In this document: one piece after another, positions 52,510 to 61,731 of the stretch
Numbering within the stretch: position 1 is the first letter of the stretch
How the letters are laid out: every line of letters starts with the position of its first letter
Source of the DNA: Oscillospiraceae bacterium MB08-C2-2
GTDB lineage: Bacteria > Bacillota > Clostridia > Oscillospirales > Ruminococcaceae
Direction: 5' to 3'
Assembly (NCBI GenBank): GCA_035621215.1
Contig: CP141729.1
Span: forward strand, 1,820,944 to 1,884,943
Length of the DNA: 64,000 nt
Program-made: the position numbers and the translations under genes
The notes under the pieces: generated by a model
What the model was told of the DNA's origin: nothing
What the model saw: only the letters and a program-made list of their open reading frames with translations
Databases searched by the model: none

Positions 52510-53595
52510 ATGTATAAACCAATTGTTGGAATAACCATGGGGGATCCGTTTGGCAACGGCCCTGAGCTTACAGTAAAAGCCTTGGCAGACCGGAGTGTTT
52601 ACCAGCGGTGCCGTCCTATGGTGGTGGGGGATATAGCAAGCCTGCAATATGCCATAAAAACCGTAGCGGCACTGCATGGCATCACCATCAGGCTCAACCC
52701 CATCTCGGCTGTAAGCGAAGCCAAATATGAATACGGCGTTGTTGATGTCCTGAATATGGGCATGATTCAGCCTCATGATATCCCGGGCGACCCGGAACAC
52801 CCCCGCCCATTTGGCCTTGGTGCCACTAAGCTGGGAGGGGAAGCTGCCTTCTCCTATGTGGAAAAGGTAATTGAGCTGGCTATGGCAAAGGAAATTGATG
52901 CCACAGTTACCAACTCCATCAGCAAAGAAGCCATCAATATGGCCGGTCATCATTTCAGTGGTCACACAGAAATCTATGCCCACTACACCGGTACTGAAAA
53001 ATACACCATGATGCTGGCGCACGATGACCTGCGGGTTGTGCATGTTTCCACCCATGTTTCTCTGCGGGACGCCTGCGATAAGGTAACCAAAGACCGTGTG
53101 CTGGAGGTTATCCGCATTGCACATCAGGGTTGCTTGGAAATTGGCATCGAAAACCCCAAAATTGGTGTTGCAGGGCTTAATCCTCATTGCGGGGAAAACG
53201 GCATGTTTGGCCGAGAAGAGATTGATGAGATTCAGCCGGCAATTGATCTGGCTTTGGCCGAAGGAATCAATATCCCCGAGAAAAAGCCAACGCCGCCCGA
53301 TACCATTTTTTCCAAAGCCTTAGGCGGATGGTATGATATGGTGGTTGCAATGTATCATGACCAAGGGCATATTCCCCTGAAAGTAAAAGGCTTTGTATAC
53401 AACAGAGCCGAGGGGCACTGGGATGCCGTTGCCGGTGTGAACATTACATTGGGGCTGCCCATTATTCGAACCTCCGTGGATCACGGCACAGGTATAGACA
53501 GGGCCGGCGATGGCCGTGCCAACGAACTAAGCCTTGTGAACGCCATTGATTATGCCATCGTGATGGCTAACACCAAAAAAGCAGCGAAGCTTTAA
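52510..53595 (+). CDS. pdxA2: PdxA2-type 4-phospho-threonate/erythronate dehydrogenase
   Basis: The 361-residue protein starts at 52510 after GAGGAAA. It belongs to the PdxA family: GITMGDPFGNGPELTVKAL, metal-binding His in HHFSGHTEIYA, MYHDQGHIPLK and TSVDHGTGIDRAGDG. True PdxA has GDPAGIGPE, and PdxA2 enzymes linked to DUF1537 kinases decarboxylate 4-phospho-C4-acids to dihydroxyacetone phosphate. The gene order supports PdxA2 rather than vitamin B6 synthesis. Confidence 0.88.
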   Translation: MYKPIVGITMGDPFGNGPELTVKALADRSVYQRCRPMVVGDIASLQYAIKTVAALHGITIRLNPISAVSEAKYEYGVVDVLNMGMIQPHDIPGDPEHPRPFGLGATKLGGEAAFSYVEKVIELAMAKEIDATVTNSISKEAINMAGHHFSGHTEIYAHYTGTEKYTMMLAHDDLRVVHVSTHVSLRDACDKVTKDRVLEVIRIAHQGCLEIGIENPKIGVAGLNPHCGENGMFGREEIDEIQPAIDLALAEGINIPEKKPTPPDTIFSKALGGWYDMVVAMYHDQGHIPLKVKGFVYNRAEGHWDAVAGVNITLGLPIIRTSVDHGTGIDRAGDGRANELSLVNAIDYAIVMANTKKAAKL

Positions 53596-53629
53596 GACTT
53601 CCGCTTTGTTATTAAAAAGGAGAATAAAA

Positions 53630-54865
53630 ATGAAAAGGAAATTTGCATCCGCTCTATTGGCACTGTCTTTGATTTTGTCTTTGGCTGCTTGCGGAACCCC
53701 CTCCGGCAGCAGCACTTCCGCCTCCACCAACAGCACACCTGCTGCCTCTGGTGAGACCAGCAGTTCAACCACCAGTGGTGAAACCATTAAAATCGGCACA
53801 ATACAAGATACCACCGGCAAGGGCTCCGTTGTTGGAAACGCCATTTTGCAGGGTCATCAGCTTGCAGTTGAAGACATCAATGCAAGAGGCGGCATCAACG
53901 GCAAGAAGCTTGAGTTGATTGTTTACGATTGCAAAAGCGATCCCAACGAAGCAATCAACGCCTTTAAACGTCTGGCAGAGGTAGATAAGGTCAGCGCTGT
54001 TCTGGGGCCCAATATCTCCAATGTTGGCCTGGCCGTGGCACCTTACAGCACCGAACTGAAAATGCCTTTCCTTGGACAGTTTGGCGATCCCCGCTGCATG
54101 CTGGGTGAAAATTTGGATACCCTGAACCCTTACATGTTCCTTATGCAGCCCTCCGCTGCACAGGCAGGCATCATTTCCGGCCTTTATATGATGGAAAAAC
54201 TGGGTCTTTCCAAGCCTGCTTTCTTGGTTGCACAGGATCACAGCTACAATTCCTACATGGCCAACACCTTTATCGATTATTGCAAAGCTAATAACATTGA
54301 AATTGCAACTGTTCAGTATAACAAGCAAAGCGACATCGATTTTAAAACACAGCTGACCAACATCAAAAACAGCGGTGCAGACTTTATCTTTAACGCCAAC
54401 CCCAGCCAGTCTCTGGTTATTTCCACCAGCCAGATTTATCAGTTAGGTATTGATCTGCCTCAGACCGGTGGCCTTGAGTTTGCTATTCCCTTTAACGAGC
54501 TGGTGAGTGATCCCGATATGGCCCGCAATATCTATGTTGCCACTAATCTGGATATGTCAGCTGATTCTGTTTCCAGTGTTTTCAACACCTATGCCGAGCG
54601 CTTCGGTGAAACCCCTGGCCCCAAATCCTTCCTTGGTTATGATCAGGTTGTGCTGGCAGCCCATGCCATTGAGCAGGCCGGAACCGACCCTGTAGCTGTG
54701 CGTGACGCTCTTGAAAACCTGAAGGATGTTCCCACTCTGATTACCCCCACCTTTAATATGAACCCCGAAACCCATATGCCCGATGGTCTTGGCATGTTTA
54801 TGTACAAGCTGGATAAGGGCGAGTACACCGGCCTTGAAATGTACTTCCCCGCCGCTGCTCAATAA
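53630..54865 (+). CDS. Liv-type ABC transporter substrate-binding lipoprotein (second system)
   Basis: The 411-residue protein starts at 53630 after AAAAGGAG with a lipoprotein signal ending LSLAAC (Cys 21), a Ser/Thr-rich linker and a Leu/Ile/Val-type binding fold (TIKIGTIQDTTGKGSVVGNA). It differs clearly from the binding protein at 7144-8364 and sits in a sugar-acid catabolic operon, so the ligand is probably the operon's substrate. The next gene is 156 bp away past a strong hairpin. Confidence 0.9.
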   Translation: MKRKFASALLALSLILSLAACGTPSGSSTSASTNSTPAASGETSSSTTSGETIKIGTIQDTTGKGSVVGNAILQGHQLAVEDINARGGINGKKLELIVYDCKSDPNEAINAFKRLAEVDKVSAVLGPNISNVGLAVAPYSTELKMPFLGQFGDPRCMLGENLDTLNPYMFLMQPSAAQAGIISGLYMMEKLGLSKPAFLVAQDHSYNSYMANTFIDYCKANNIEIATVQYNKQSDIDFKTQLTNIKNSGADFIFNANPSQSLVISTSQIYQLGIDLPQTGGLEFAIPFNELVSDPDMARNIYVATNLDMSADSVSSVFNTYAERFGETPGPKSFLGYDQVVLAAHAIEQAGTDPVAVRDALENLKDVPTLITPTFNMNPETHMPDGLGMFMYKLDKGEYTGLEMYFPAAAQ

Positions 54866-54914
54866 AACAGTTCCTCGGACTATATTTTAAACGATCTCAG
54901 GTGAAGGTTGGGTA

Positions 54915-54948
54915 AAAGGTTTGGCGGGGCAGAAACCGCCAAACCTTT
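54915..54948 (+). promoter_or_regulatory. Hairpin between binding-protein and permease genes
   Basis: AAAGGTTTGGCGG and CCGCCAAACCTTT form a perfect 13-bp stem with an 8-nt loop and no T-run. It probably protects the upstream mRNA so that more binding protein than permease is made. Confidence 0.7.
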
Positions 54949-55021
54949 CTATACAAGCTATTCATACCTTTAAAAAATACATGCGTGAAGCAAAGTGAAT
55001 GGTGCCTGATGGAGGAGTAAC

Positions 55022-55900
55022 ATGTATTTATTTCAGCTACTTATAAACGGAATTTCAAACGGAGCGGTATATGCCATTATTGCAGTTGGCTGGGCTCTGA
55101 TATTCAGTATTCTCAAATTTTCCAACCTGGCCCACGGCGGAACCATGGTGTGCGGTGCCTATATAGGGTTGCTCTTTGCGCGTTTAATAGGCGGCAACCT
55201 CCTTCTGGTGCTTATTGCTTCTGCTTTGTTTAGCGGCATTTTGAATATGGGTGTTCAATTGGTGGCTTTTCACCGTTTGCGCAAAAGCTCCAAACAGGTT
55301 TTGCTCTATTTTGTATCGTCTATCACCATGGGCATGCTCCTGCAAAATCTGATTTCCCTGAAGTTTTCAGGTGTTATGTATTCGTACCCGAAGTTTTTTG
55401 AAACACGCTATATCAACGTTGGAAATCTCACCTTCGATGTGGCCGATCTTGTTATGCTGCTGATTGCAGCCGTTATTATCGGCGCTTTGGTTTTTATTCT
55501 TCATAAAACCCGCTTGGGCATTGCTGTGCGGGCCTTGAGCATGGATCCCGGTGCCACCTCGCTAATGGGCATCAATGTGGATTTTGTTGTTATGGCAACC
55601 TTTTTTCTTGCCGGTTCTTTGGCGGGGGTGGCCGGTGTATTTGTTGGCATCCGCACTGTTCTTTCCCCTCAGCTGGGCAGCTTGTTTACTGTAAAAAGCC
55701 TTATGGTCAGTGTTGTTGGTGGCCTTGGGAGCCTGAACGGAGCCCTTTATGCCGCATTGCTGCTTGGTCTTGTGGAAACCGGCCTGACAGCAACAATCGG
55801 TTCAGCAATGACACCCGTTGGAACCTTTTTGTTCATGCTGCTGTTCCTTATTTTCCGGCCGCAGGGTATTGCGGGTAAATTTGTGGTAGACAAAGCGTAG
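55022..55900 (+). CDS. livH: Liv-type ABC transporter permease LivH (second system)
   Basis: The 292-residue permease opens with LLINGISNGAVYAIIAVGWA and contains SNLAHGGTMVCGAY and VVGGLGSLNGALYAALLLG, the LivH pattern, with about eight membrane spans. A GGAGGAG-like site precedes the ATG (TGGAGGAGTAAC). Gene order H-M-G-F is standard. Confidence 0.92.
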   Translation: MYLFQLLINGISNGAVYAIIAVGWALIFSILKFSNLAHGGTMVCGAYIGLLFARLIGGNLLLVLIASALFSGILNMGVQLVAFHRLRKSSKQVLLYFVSSITMGMLLQNLISLKFSGVMYSYPKFFETRYINVGNLTFDVADLVMLLIAAVIIGALVFILHKTRLGIAVRALSMDPGATSLMGINVDFVVMATFFLAGSLAGVAGVFVGIRTVLSPQLGSLFTVKSLMVSVVGGLGSLNGALYAALLLGLVETGLTATIGSAMTPVGTFLFMLLFLIFRPQGIAGKFVVDKA

Positions 55901-55913
55901 GAGGAGATATTAA

Positions 55914-56819
55914 ATGGGAATGCTACAATTTCTGCTTTCCTACCTCATCAATAATACTTTTATTTTGATGATTGGAATGCTGAGCGTTTACCTGCTCACC
56001 AGCCTGACCGGTATGCTCTCGATGGGGCAGGCATCTTTTATGGCAGTGGGTGGATACGCAGCAGCAATTGTTTCAAAATATTTGCACATGCCTTTGATTG
56101 TTTCTATGATAGTGGCCATGGCGGCCGGTGCACTGTTTGGCCTGCTCATCGGTTTGCCGGCTGTGCGCTTGCGGCGCGACTATGTGGCGATTGTAAGCCT
56201 TGGCTTTGGTGAGGCTCTGGTTGCCTTTCTGAATAATTTTTCCACTTTCACCGGTGGTGCCATGGGTATAACAAATATTCCAAAATACACAAATAAAACT
56301 ATTATTTGTGTGGTTTTAGTGGTTCTGGTGGCTCTTATCTGGAACTTTAAAAAATCCCGTTTTGGCCGCTTCTGCATAGCCATCAAGGGGGATGAGCTGG
56401 CAGCAGCCTCTATGGGTATCAACGTGGCGCGCATTAAACTGCTGATTTTTGTAATGGCTGGTGCCATTTCAGCTTTGGGCGGCAGTATTTATGTGCACAC
56501 CACCACTTATCTGGATCCCGCAGCCTTCGGCTGGGATCAAAGCTCTATGTGGATCATTATGGTGTTTTTCGGCGGTGTTAACAGCTTGACCGGTTCTTTA
56601 GTGGCCGGAATTGTTTTGGGATTGATCCCGGAGCTTTTGCGTTTCTCCAATGAGCTGAGAATGATTATTTACTGCGTGCTGGTGCTTCTGGCTGTCAACT
56701 TCCGTCCTCAGGGCTTATTTGGCACCACAGAATGGGATATTGCAACTATTCGTCGTGGTTTCAAAAAGCTGGCAAACCAATTGGGAAGGGGGAACCGGAA
56801 TGCTGTTGGAAATAAATAA
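55914..56819 (+). CDS. livM: Liv-type ABC transporter permease LivM (second system)
   Basis: The 301-residue permease carries LTSLTGMLSMGQASFMAVGGYAAA and the coupling segment AIKGDELAAASMGINVARIK. It lacks the extra N-terminal anchor segment of the first system's LivM and is correspondingly shorter. Its 3' end overlaps livG by 20 bp. Confidence 0.92.
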   Translation: MGMLQFLLSYLINNTFILMIGMLSVYLLTSLTGMLSMGQASFMAVGGYAAAIVSKYLHMPLIVSMIVAMAAGALFGLLIGLPAVRLRRDYVAIVSLGFGEALVAFLNNFSTFTGGAMGITNIPKYTNKTIICVVLVVLVALIWNFKKSRFGRFCIAIKGDELAAASMGINVARIKLLIFVMAGAISALGGSIYVHTTTYLDPAAFGWDQSSMWIIMVFFGGVNSLTGSLVAGIVLGLIPELLRFSNELRMIIYCVLVLLAVNFRPQGLFGTTEWDIATIRRGFKKLANQLGRGNRNAVGNK

Positions 56820-57576
56820 TCTTGCAAAAAGCTTCGGCGGTGTGCAGGCTGTTAAAAATGTTTCACTTAAAGTGGATTCCGACCAAATCATCAGTGTAAT
56901 TGGCCCCAACGGCGCAGGTAAAACCACTGTTTTCAACCTGATTTCTGGTATCTATAAAGCGGATGCAGGCCAGATTTTGTTTGAAGGCCAAGAACTTATC
57001 GGCAAACCTCAGCATGAAATTGCTCTTGCCGGTATTGCCCGTACCTTTCAGAACATTCGCTTATTCCCCGGCCTTTCGGTTACTGAGAACATTATGATTT
57101 CGCTGGATCCCATCAGCCATTATAACGTGCTCAGCGCTATGATGACGCTCCCTGACAAGCGGCGCATGGAAAAAGAGAACCGCGCACGTATCCGTGAAAT
57201 TCTCAAAGTGGTGCAGTTAGAAGAATATGCCGATGAAAACCCAAAAAACCTGAGTTATGGTATCCAGCGCCGTGTTGAACTGGCTCGCGCCATTGCAAAC
57301 AACCCCAAGCTTCTGATGCTGGATGAGCCTGCCGCAGGGCTGAACCCAAGAGAGGTTCTGGAATTCATCGCTATGATTCGTGTGTTGAAGGAACAATACC
57401 ACTTTGGTATCCTCATCATTGAGCACCGTATGCAAGTGGTCAACGACCTGTCGGATCATGTCTATGTGGTAAACTTCGGCAACCTGCTTACCCACGGCAC
57501 TCCTTCTGAGGTTCAGAACAATCCCGAAGTCATCAAAGCCTATATTGGAGAGGAAAAGAACAATGCTGGAGATTAA
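56800..57576 (+). CDS. livG: Liv-type ABC transporter ATP-binding protein LivG (second system)
   Basis: The 258-residue ATPase starts at 56800 after GGAAGGGGG, giving MLLEINNLAKSFGGVQAVKN. Walker A GPNGAGKTTVFN, signature LSYGIQRRVELARA and Walker B LLMLDEPAAGLNP are intact. It overlaps both neighbours (20 and 14 bp). Confidence 0.93.
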   Translation: MLLEINNLAKSFGGVQAVKNVSLKVDSDQIISVIGPNGAGKTTVFNLISGIYKADAGQILFEGQELIGKPQHEIALAGIARTFQNIRLFPGLSVTENIMISLDPISHYNVLSAMMTLPDKRRMEKENRARIREILKVVQLEEYADENPKNLSYGIQRRVELARAIANNPKLLMLDEPAAGLNPREVLEFIAMIRVLKEQYHFGILIIEHRMQVVNDLSDHVYVVNFGNLLTHGTPSEVQNNPEVIKAYIGEEKNNAGD

Positions 57577-58264
57577 AAATCTTTCGGTTCGCTATGGGCA
57601 CATCGAAGCATTGAACGATGTTTCCTTTCAGGTGAACAAGGGCTCTATCGTATCCATTATCGGCTCCAACGGAGCTGGAAAAAGCACTCTTTTAAACACC
57701 ATTTCGGGTCTAGTGAAACGCTGTGGCGGCGAAATCCTATTGGATGGAACCCCCCTGCCTACAGCCTCTCATAAGGTCGTTCGACGCAATCTTGTGCAGG
57801 TGCCGGAAGGCCGCCGGGTATTCCCCGGGCTGACCATTACTGAGAATCTGATCATGGGCGGGTATCGTGTAAACGCTGCCAAAAGCCGAAAAAAGATTCC
57901 GGAAATGTTCTCGCTCTTCCCCATCTTAGGCACACGGTGCAACCAGATGGCCGGCACCCTTTCGGGCGGTGAGCAGCAGATGCTGGCCATTGCCCGAGGC
58001 CTGATGGCAGAACCGGAAATCCTGCTTTTGGATGAGCCTTCTCTGGGTCTTGCCCCTATTATTGTGACCCAGATGTTTGAAATCATTGAAGAAATCAATC
58101 GGAAAATGGGCATTACCATTTTAATCGTGGAACAAAATGCAAGCCAGGCAATGGATGTTTCACACTATACCTATGTTTTGGAAAACGGAAAAGTTGTTAC
58201 GCAGGGGCCTTCTGCTGAACTGAAAGCCAGCGACGATATCCGTAAATCCTATCTTGGTGGATAA
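57563..58264 (+). CDS. livF: Liv-type ABC transporter ATP-binding protein LivF (second system)
   Basis: The 233-residue ATPase starts at 57563 (MLEIKNLSVRYGHIEAL). Walker A GSNGAGKSTLLN, signature LSGGEQQMLAIARG and Walker B LLLDEPSLGLAP are intact, and it ends IRKSYLGG as LivF proteins do. Confidence 0.93.
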   Translation: MLEIKNLSVRYGHIEALNDVSFQVNKGSIVSIIGSNGAGKSTLLNTISGLVKRCGGEILLDGTPLPTASHKVVRRNLVQVPEGRRVFPGLTITENLIMGGYRVNAAKSRKKIPEMFSLFPILGTRCNQMAGTLSGGEQQMLAIARGLMAEPEILLLDEPSLGLAPIIVTQMFEIIEEINRKMGITILIVEQNASQAMDVSHYTYVLENGKVVTQGPSAELKASDDIRKSYLGG

Positions 58265-58277
58265 AAGGAGAGTTTTT

Positions 58278-59033
58278 ATGTTGGATCAATTGTTGCAGGA
58301 TAAAGTTTCACTGGTTACCGGGGCAGGCCGTGGCATTGGCCGCAGCATTGCTGTAACTCTGGCCAAGGCAGGCTCGGATATTATTGTCTTTGATGTCAAC
58401 GAAGCCGATGCCAAAGAGGTACAGGCTGAAATCATCGCATCAGGCCGCCGGTGTGAGATTCTGGTGGGTGACATCCGCAATCCTCAAGTATGTGAACAAG
58501 CCCGCACACTGGCAGAGCAAGCCTTCGGCCGAATCGATTTGTTGGTCAACAACGCTGGTATTATGGACCGGAAGGGCACATTGGATATGGCTCTGGAGGA
58601 TTGGCAGCGTGTGATAGATATCAACCTCAACGGCTTGCTGTATATGTCCCGTGCGCTGCTTCCGCTGATGGTAAAGCAAAACAGCGGTAATATCGTCAAC
58701 ATCACATCGGCCAACGGCAAAACCCCTCACCCCAATGCTGCACCCTCTTACGGTGCTACCAAGGCTGCTGTTACGTATCTGACCAAGCATTTTGCACTGG
58801 AGTTTGCAAATCACAACATCCGCGTCAACGCTGTGCAGTGCGGCCCCATTGAATCCCTTATGACCCAGCAATGGTCAGAGGAATACCGCAAGGCTGCTCT
58901 CTCTAAAATACCGCTGGGCCGCCTCGGCTTGCCGGAGGATGTGGCCAATGCGGTGGTTTATCTTGCATCGGATTTGTCAGCCTTTGTTACAGGCGTCAGC
59001 CTCAACCTGAGCGGCGGAAAGCTGATGGAATAA
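58278..59033 (+). CDS. Short-chain dehydrogenase/reductase
   Basis: The 251-residue classical SDR starts at 58278 after AAAGGAG. Cofactor loop TGAGRGIG, NNAG (91-94), and the catalytic Ser144 (NITSAN), Tyr158 and Lys162 (YGATK) are all present. Asp39 at the end of the second strand (VFDV) suggests NAD rather than NADP. It probably oxidises or reduces a sugar or sugar acid of the pathway; substrate unknown. Confidence 0.92.
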   Translation: MLDQLLQDKVSLVTGAGRGIGRSIAVTLAKAGSDIIVFDVNEADAKEVQAEIIASGRRCEILVGDIRNPQVCEQARTLAEQAFGRIDLLVNNAGIMDRKGTLDMALEDWQRVIDINLNGLLYMSRALLPLMVKQNSGNIVNITSANGKTPHPNAAPSYGATKAAVTYLTKHFALEFANHNIRVNAVQCGPIESLMTQQWSEEYRKAALSKIPLGRLGLPEDVANAVVYLASDLSAFVTGVSLNLSGGKLME

Positions 59034-59074
59034 GCCCTCTATAGTATTGCTTCTGAGAAAGGACGTATCATTTA

Positions 59075-60238
59075 ATGACTTATAAAAAACTACCTGGTAT
59101 TACACCAGACGGCGTTGTCTATGAAAACGAGCTTTTGGGTACTCTAGAAGCACTGGTAACACCGGGTCATTACAGCACTGCTCATGCCCCGGCTCTGTTG
59201 GAACTGCCCAATGGCGATATGCTGTGCGCTTGGTTCGCCGGTTCCTTTGAGGGCAGCACCGATATCAGCATCGTGTGTGCCCGCCTCCCCAAAGGGGCAG
59301 ACCGCTGGGAAAAGCCTGTTCAGGTATCCCACGATCACACCAGAAGTGAACAGAATCCTTCTTTGTTTCTGTTGCCCTCCGGTGAGATCTGGGTCATGTA
59401 TACCGCACAGATCGCACGGACACCCGGCAAACCCAATATGCAGTTCACCTCCTTTATCCGCCGTCAAAGAAGCTTGGATAACGGTAAAACCTGGGGAGAG
59501 CCTGATGTAATGTTCCCTCGTGAGGGTTCCTTCTGCCGCCAGCCCATTCAGGTGCTTTCCAACGGGAGATGGATTTTCACCCATTGGTTCTGCCTGGATG
59601 ACGACAGCAGCAATGGCAGCGACTATACCGCCTTCCAGCTTTCTGATGACCAAGGTAAAACATGGCGGCTGGTGGAAATGCCTCAGAGCGCCGGCTGTGT
59701 TCACGCCAATGTTGTGGAGCTGGAAAATGGCCGTTTGGCGGCCTTTATGCGCACTCGAATGGCAGATTTCATATACCGCAGCGAATCCTCCGATTGGGGC
59801 GAAACCTGGAGTGCACCGGTGCCCACCACACTGCCCAACAACAATGCCAGCATCAGCGCTGTGAAGCTGAAAAGCGGCCGCATTGCGATTACCTATAACC
59901 CCACCAGCAGCATTTATAAGGTTGAGCAAGGCGTTTCCGTATGGCCCGGTCTGCGCAGTCCTGTTGCCGTTGCTCTTTCGGAGGATGGCGGCTTAAGTTG
60001 GCCTTTGATCCGCCTGATGGATATGGGCGAAGGCTTTGTAGGCCCCGAAAACAGAAGCAACAACCGGCAGTATGAATATCCCTTCATCATGCAGAGCAGC
60101 GATGAAAGAATCCATCTTGCATTTGCGTATCATGATCGCATCGGTATCAAGTATATGAGCTTTACCGAAGCGGATGTAGCAGGCAAAAAGAGAGAAACCG
60201 AGGGTCTCTATAACCCCACCGCCGCCCAGACCCACTAA
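59075..60238 (+). CDS. Cytosolic sialidase-fold (BNR/Asp-box) protein
   Basis: The 387-residue protein is a six-bladed-propeller sialidase-family member. Four Asp boxes are visible: SLDNGKTW (133-140), SDDQGKTW (190-197), SSDWGETW (238-245) and SEDGGLSW (302-309). There is no signal peptide or membrane segment, so it acts inside the cell, unlike typical sialidases. Last gene of the operon. It may hydrolyse, eliminate or epimerise an imported acidic sugar conjugate. Whether the sialidase Arg triad is complete I cannot tell by eye. Confidence 0.82.
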   Translation: MTYKKLPGITPDGVVYENELLGTLEALVTPGHYSTAHAPALLELPNGDMLCAWFAGSFEGSTDISIVCARLPKGADRWEKPVQVSHDHTRSEQNPSLFLLPSGEIWVMYTAQIARTPGKPNMQFTSFIRRQRSLDNGKTWGEPDVMFPREGSFCRQPIQVLSNGRWIFTHWFCLDDDSSNGSDYTAFQLSDDQGKTWRLVEMPQSAGCVHANVVELENGRLAAFMRTRMADFIYRSESSDWGETWSAPVPTTLPNNNASISAVKLKSGRIAITYNPTSSIYKVEQGVSVWPGLRSPVAVALSEDGGLSWPLIRLMDMGEGFVGPENRSNNRQYEYPFIMQSSDERIHLAFAYHDRIGIKYMSFTEADVAGKKRETEGLYNPTAAQTH

Positions 60239-60267
60239 GCAAATAAAAAATATTTATCCACACTGAA

Positions 60268-60308
60268 TATCCCCTGCCTCTGAAAAGACGGCAGGGGATA
60301 CTTTATTT
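60268..60308 (+). terminator. Intrinsic terminator of the catabolic operon
   Basis: TATCCCCTGCC pairs with GGCAGGGGATA across an 11-nt loop, followed by CTTTATTTG. Confidence 0.82.
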
Positions 60309-60385
60309 GTATCGCCAATTTGCTTCAAACAGCTGTAACGCTATTTTGAAGCAGGAATTCAGAGTGCAGCTTATACAATGGAGTT

Positions 60386-61522
60386 TTATACCGCAATTTT
60401 GGTTGCCGCCACTGTATCCAGCACCACCGAGCAGATATAATCCACCACCTTTTTGGTCAGGTAGGGGTGCATAGGCAGTGAGAGAATCCGCCGGGACATA
60501 TCTTCCGCATTGACAAGGCTGACCCGTGGCAAATCGCAGAAGGCCGGCTGGCGGTGCACCGGCACAGGATACGGCACATGGCAGGGAATCTGCGCCTCCC
60601 GCAGGGCTGTAACCAGCTTTTCACGCTGTGCGCAGCTTTCCAGTATCACCGGGAACTGGGCCCATCCGCTGGTATAATCGGCACCCACCCACTGTGTTTT
60701 TATTTTTCCGCCCAGCTGTCGGTTATAATAATCCGCCAGCTTTTGGCGGCTTTCAAACTCTTCGTCAAAGAAATCCAGCTTACAGCTGACCACAGCGGCT
60801 TGAATGGTATCCAACCGCCCGCCAATGCCAATGTGCAGGTGATAAGGGGTTCCCTTTTGTGCGCCGTGGTTGCGCAGGGAACAAAGCATGGCCGCATCCT
60901 CATCAGTATGGCAGAAAACGGCTCCGCCATCGCCGAAGGTGCCCAGCGGCTTGTTGGGGTAAAATGAGGTCACCGCAAACCGGCCAAAGCTCCCGGCCAT
61001 GCGCTCCCCAATACGGGCGCCAAAGGATTGGGCCATATCCTCAATCAGCTGGATGCCATAACGGCTGCAAATTTCCTCCATAGCCCGCAGATTGCAAGGC
61101 AGGCCAAACAAATCGGATGCAACCAGCGCCCGGGGCAAGGGTTCTTCCCGCCTGAAGTGACGTTTAAGCACCATTTCAAGGCAGTAAGGGTCCATATTCA
61201 GGGTGTTGGGGTTAATATCCACAAACACCGGGGTGGCTCCAATAAAGGAGATGGCCTCGGCAACGGCAAAAAAGCTGAAGGAGGTGCACAGCACCCGATC
61301 CCCCGGCTTGACACCGGCGGCCAGCAGCGCCAGCATAAGCCCCGCCGAGCCGCTGGAAACACTGACACAGTGGGCTGTCCCTATTTTTTCCGCTAAGCGG
61401 CTTTCCATATGGGCCACCTCTTCGCCAAGAATAAAATCGCCGTTTTCCACAATGGAATCCAGAGCCTGATGGAGCTGCGCCTTCATCCGGCTGTATGGAA
61501 TTTTGTAATCATAAAAATCCAT
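60386..61522 (-). CDS. DegT/DnrJ/EryC1/StrS-family aminotransferase
   Basis: This PLP enzyme family aminates keto sugars or makes related precursors. The 378-residue protein has SSGSAGLMLALLAAGVKPGD, TSFSFFAVAEAISFIGATPVFVDI-type sequence, the PLP-contacting EDMAQSFGA and the Schiff-base Lys191 in TSFYPNKPLGTFGDGG. I prefer the ATG at 61522 (AGGTAGGG 8 bp upstream) over a GTG at 61531. It stands alone, convergent with the catabolic operon, with no sugar nucleotide genes nearby, so its substrate cannot be inferred. Confidence 0.88.
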   Translation of the reverse strand: MDFYDYKIPYSRMKAQLHQALDSIVENGDFILGEEVAHMESRLAEKIGTAHCVSVSSGSAGLMLALLAAGVKPGDRVLCTSFSFFAVAEAISFIGATPVFVDINPNTLNMDPYCLEMVLKRHFRREEPLPRALVASDLFGLPCNLRAMEEICSRYGIQLIEDMAQSFGARIGERMAGSFGRFAVTSFYPNKPLGTFGDGGAVFCHTDEDAAMLCSLRNHGAQKGTPYHLHIGIGGRLDTIQAAVVSCKLDFFDEEFESRQKLADYYNRQLGGKIKTQWVGADYTSGWAQFPVILESCAQREKLVTALREAQIPCHVPYPVPVHRQPAFCDLPRVSLVNAEDMSRRILSLPMHPYLTKKVVDYICSVVLDTVAATKIAV

Positions 61523-61731
61523 GACCCTCACCCTACCTTATTTTGACGTTAATGGAATAGCCAAATTATACTATTTGTTTAAACCAAAAGATGTCGAAGG
61601 CGGCACGAAATTCTTGCCGAGTGGGCAGGAATCCTGTCGGGTTTTTCGATTTCTTTCTTTTGACGAATGCTGTGAAAAGAGTTACAATAGATTCGCTGAG
61701 CAGTATTACACGAGGAAAACGAGGTGATCTC

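Noticed and set aside
52510-53595. Annotating the PdxA-family gene as vitamin B6 pdxA
   Set aside because: The GDPFGNGPE motif and the DUF1537 kinase three genes upstream fit PdxA2, and no pdxJ is near.
60310-60385. GCTTCAAA/TTTTGAAGC inverted repeat as a terminator for the aminotransferase gene
   Set aside because: The stem is imperfect with a long loop and no T-run on the minus strand, so it was not listed as a feature.
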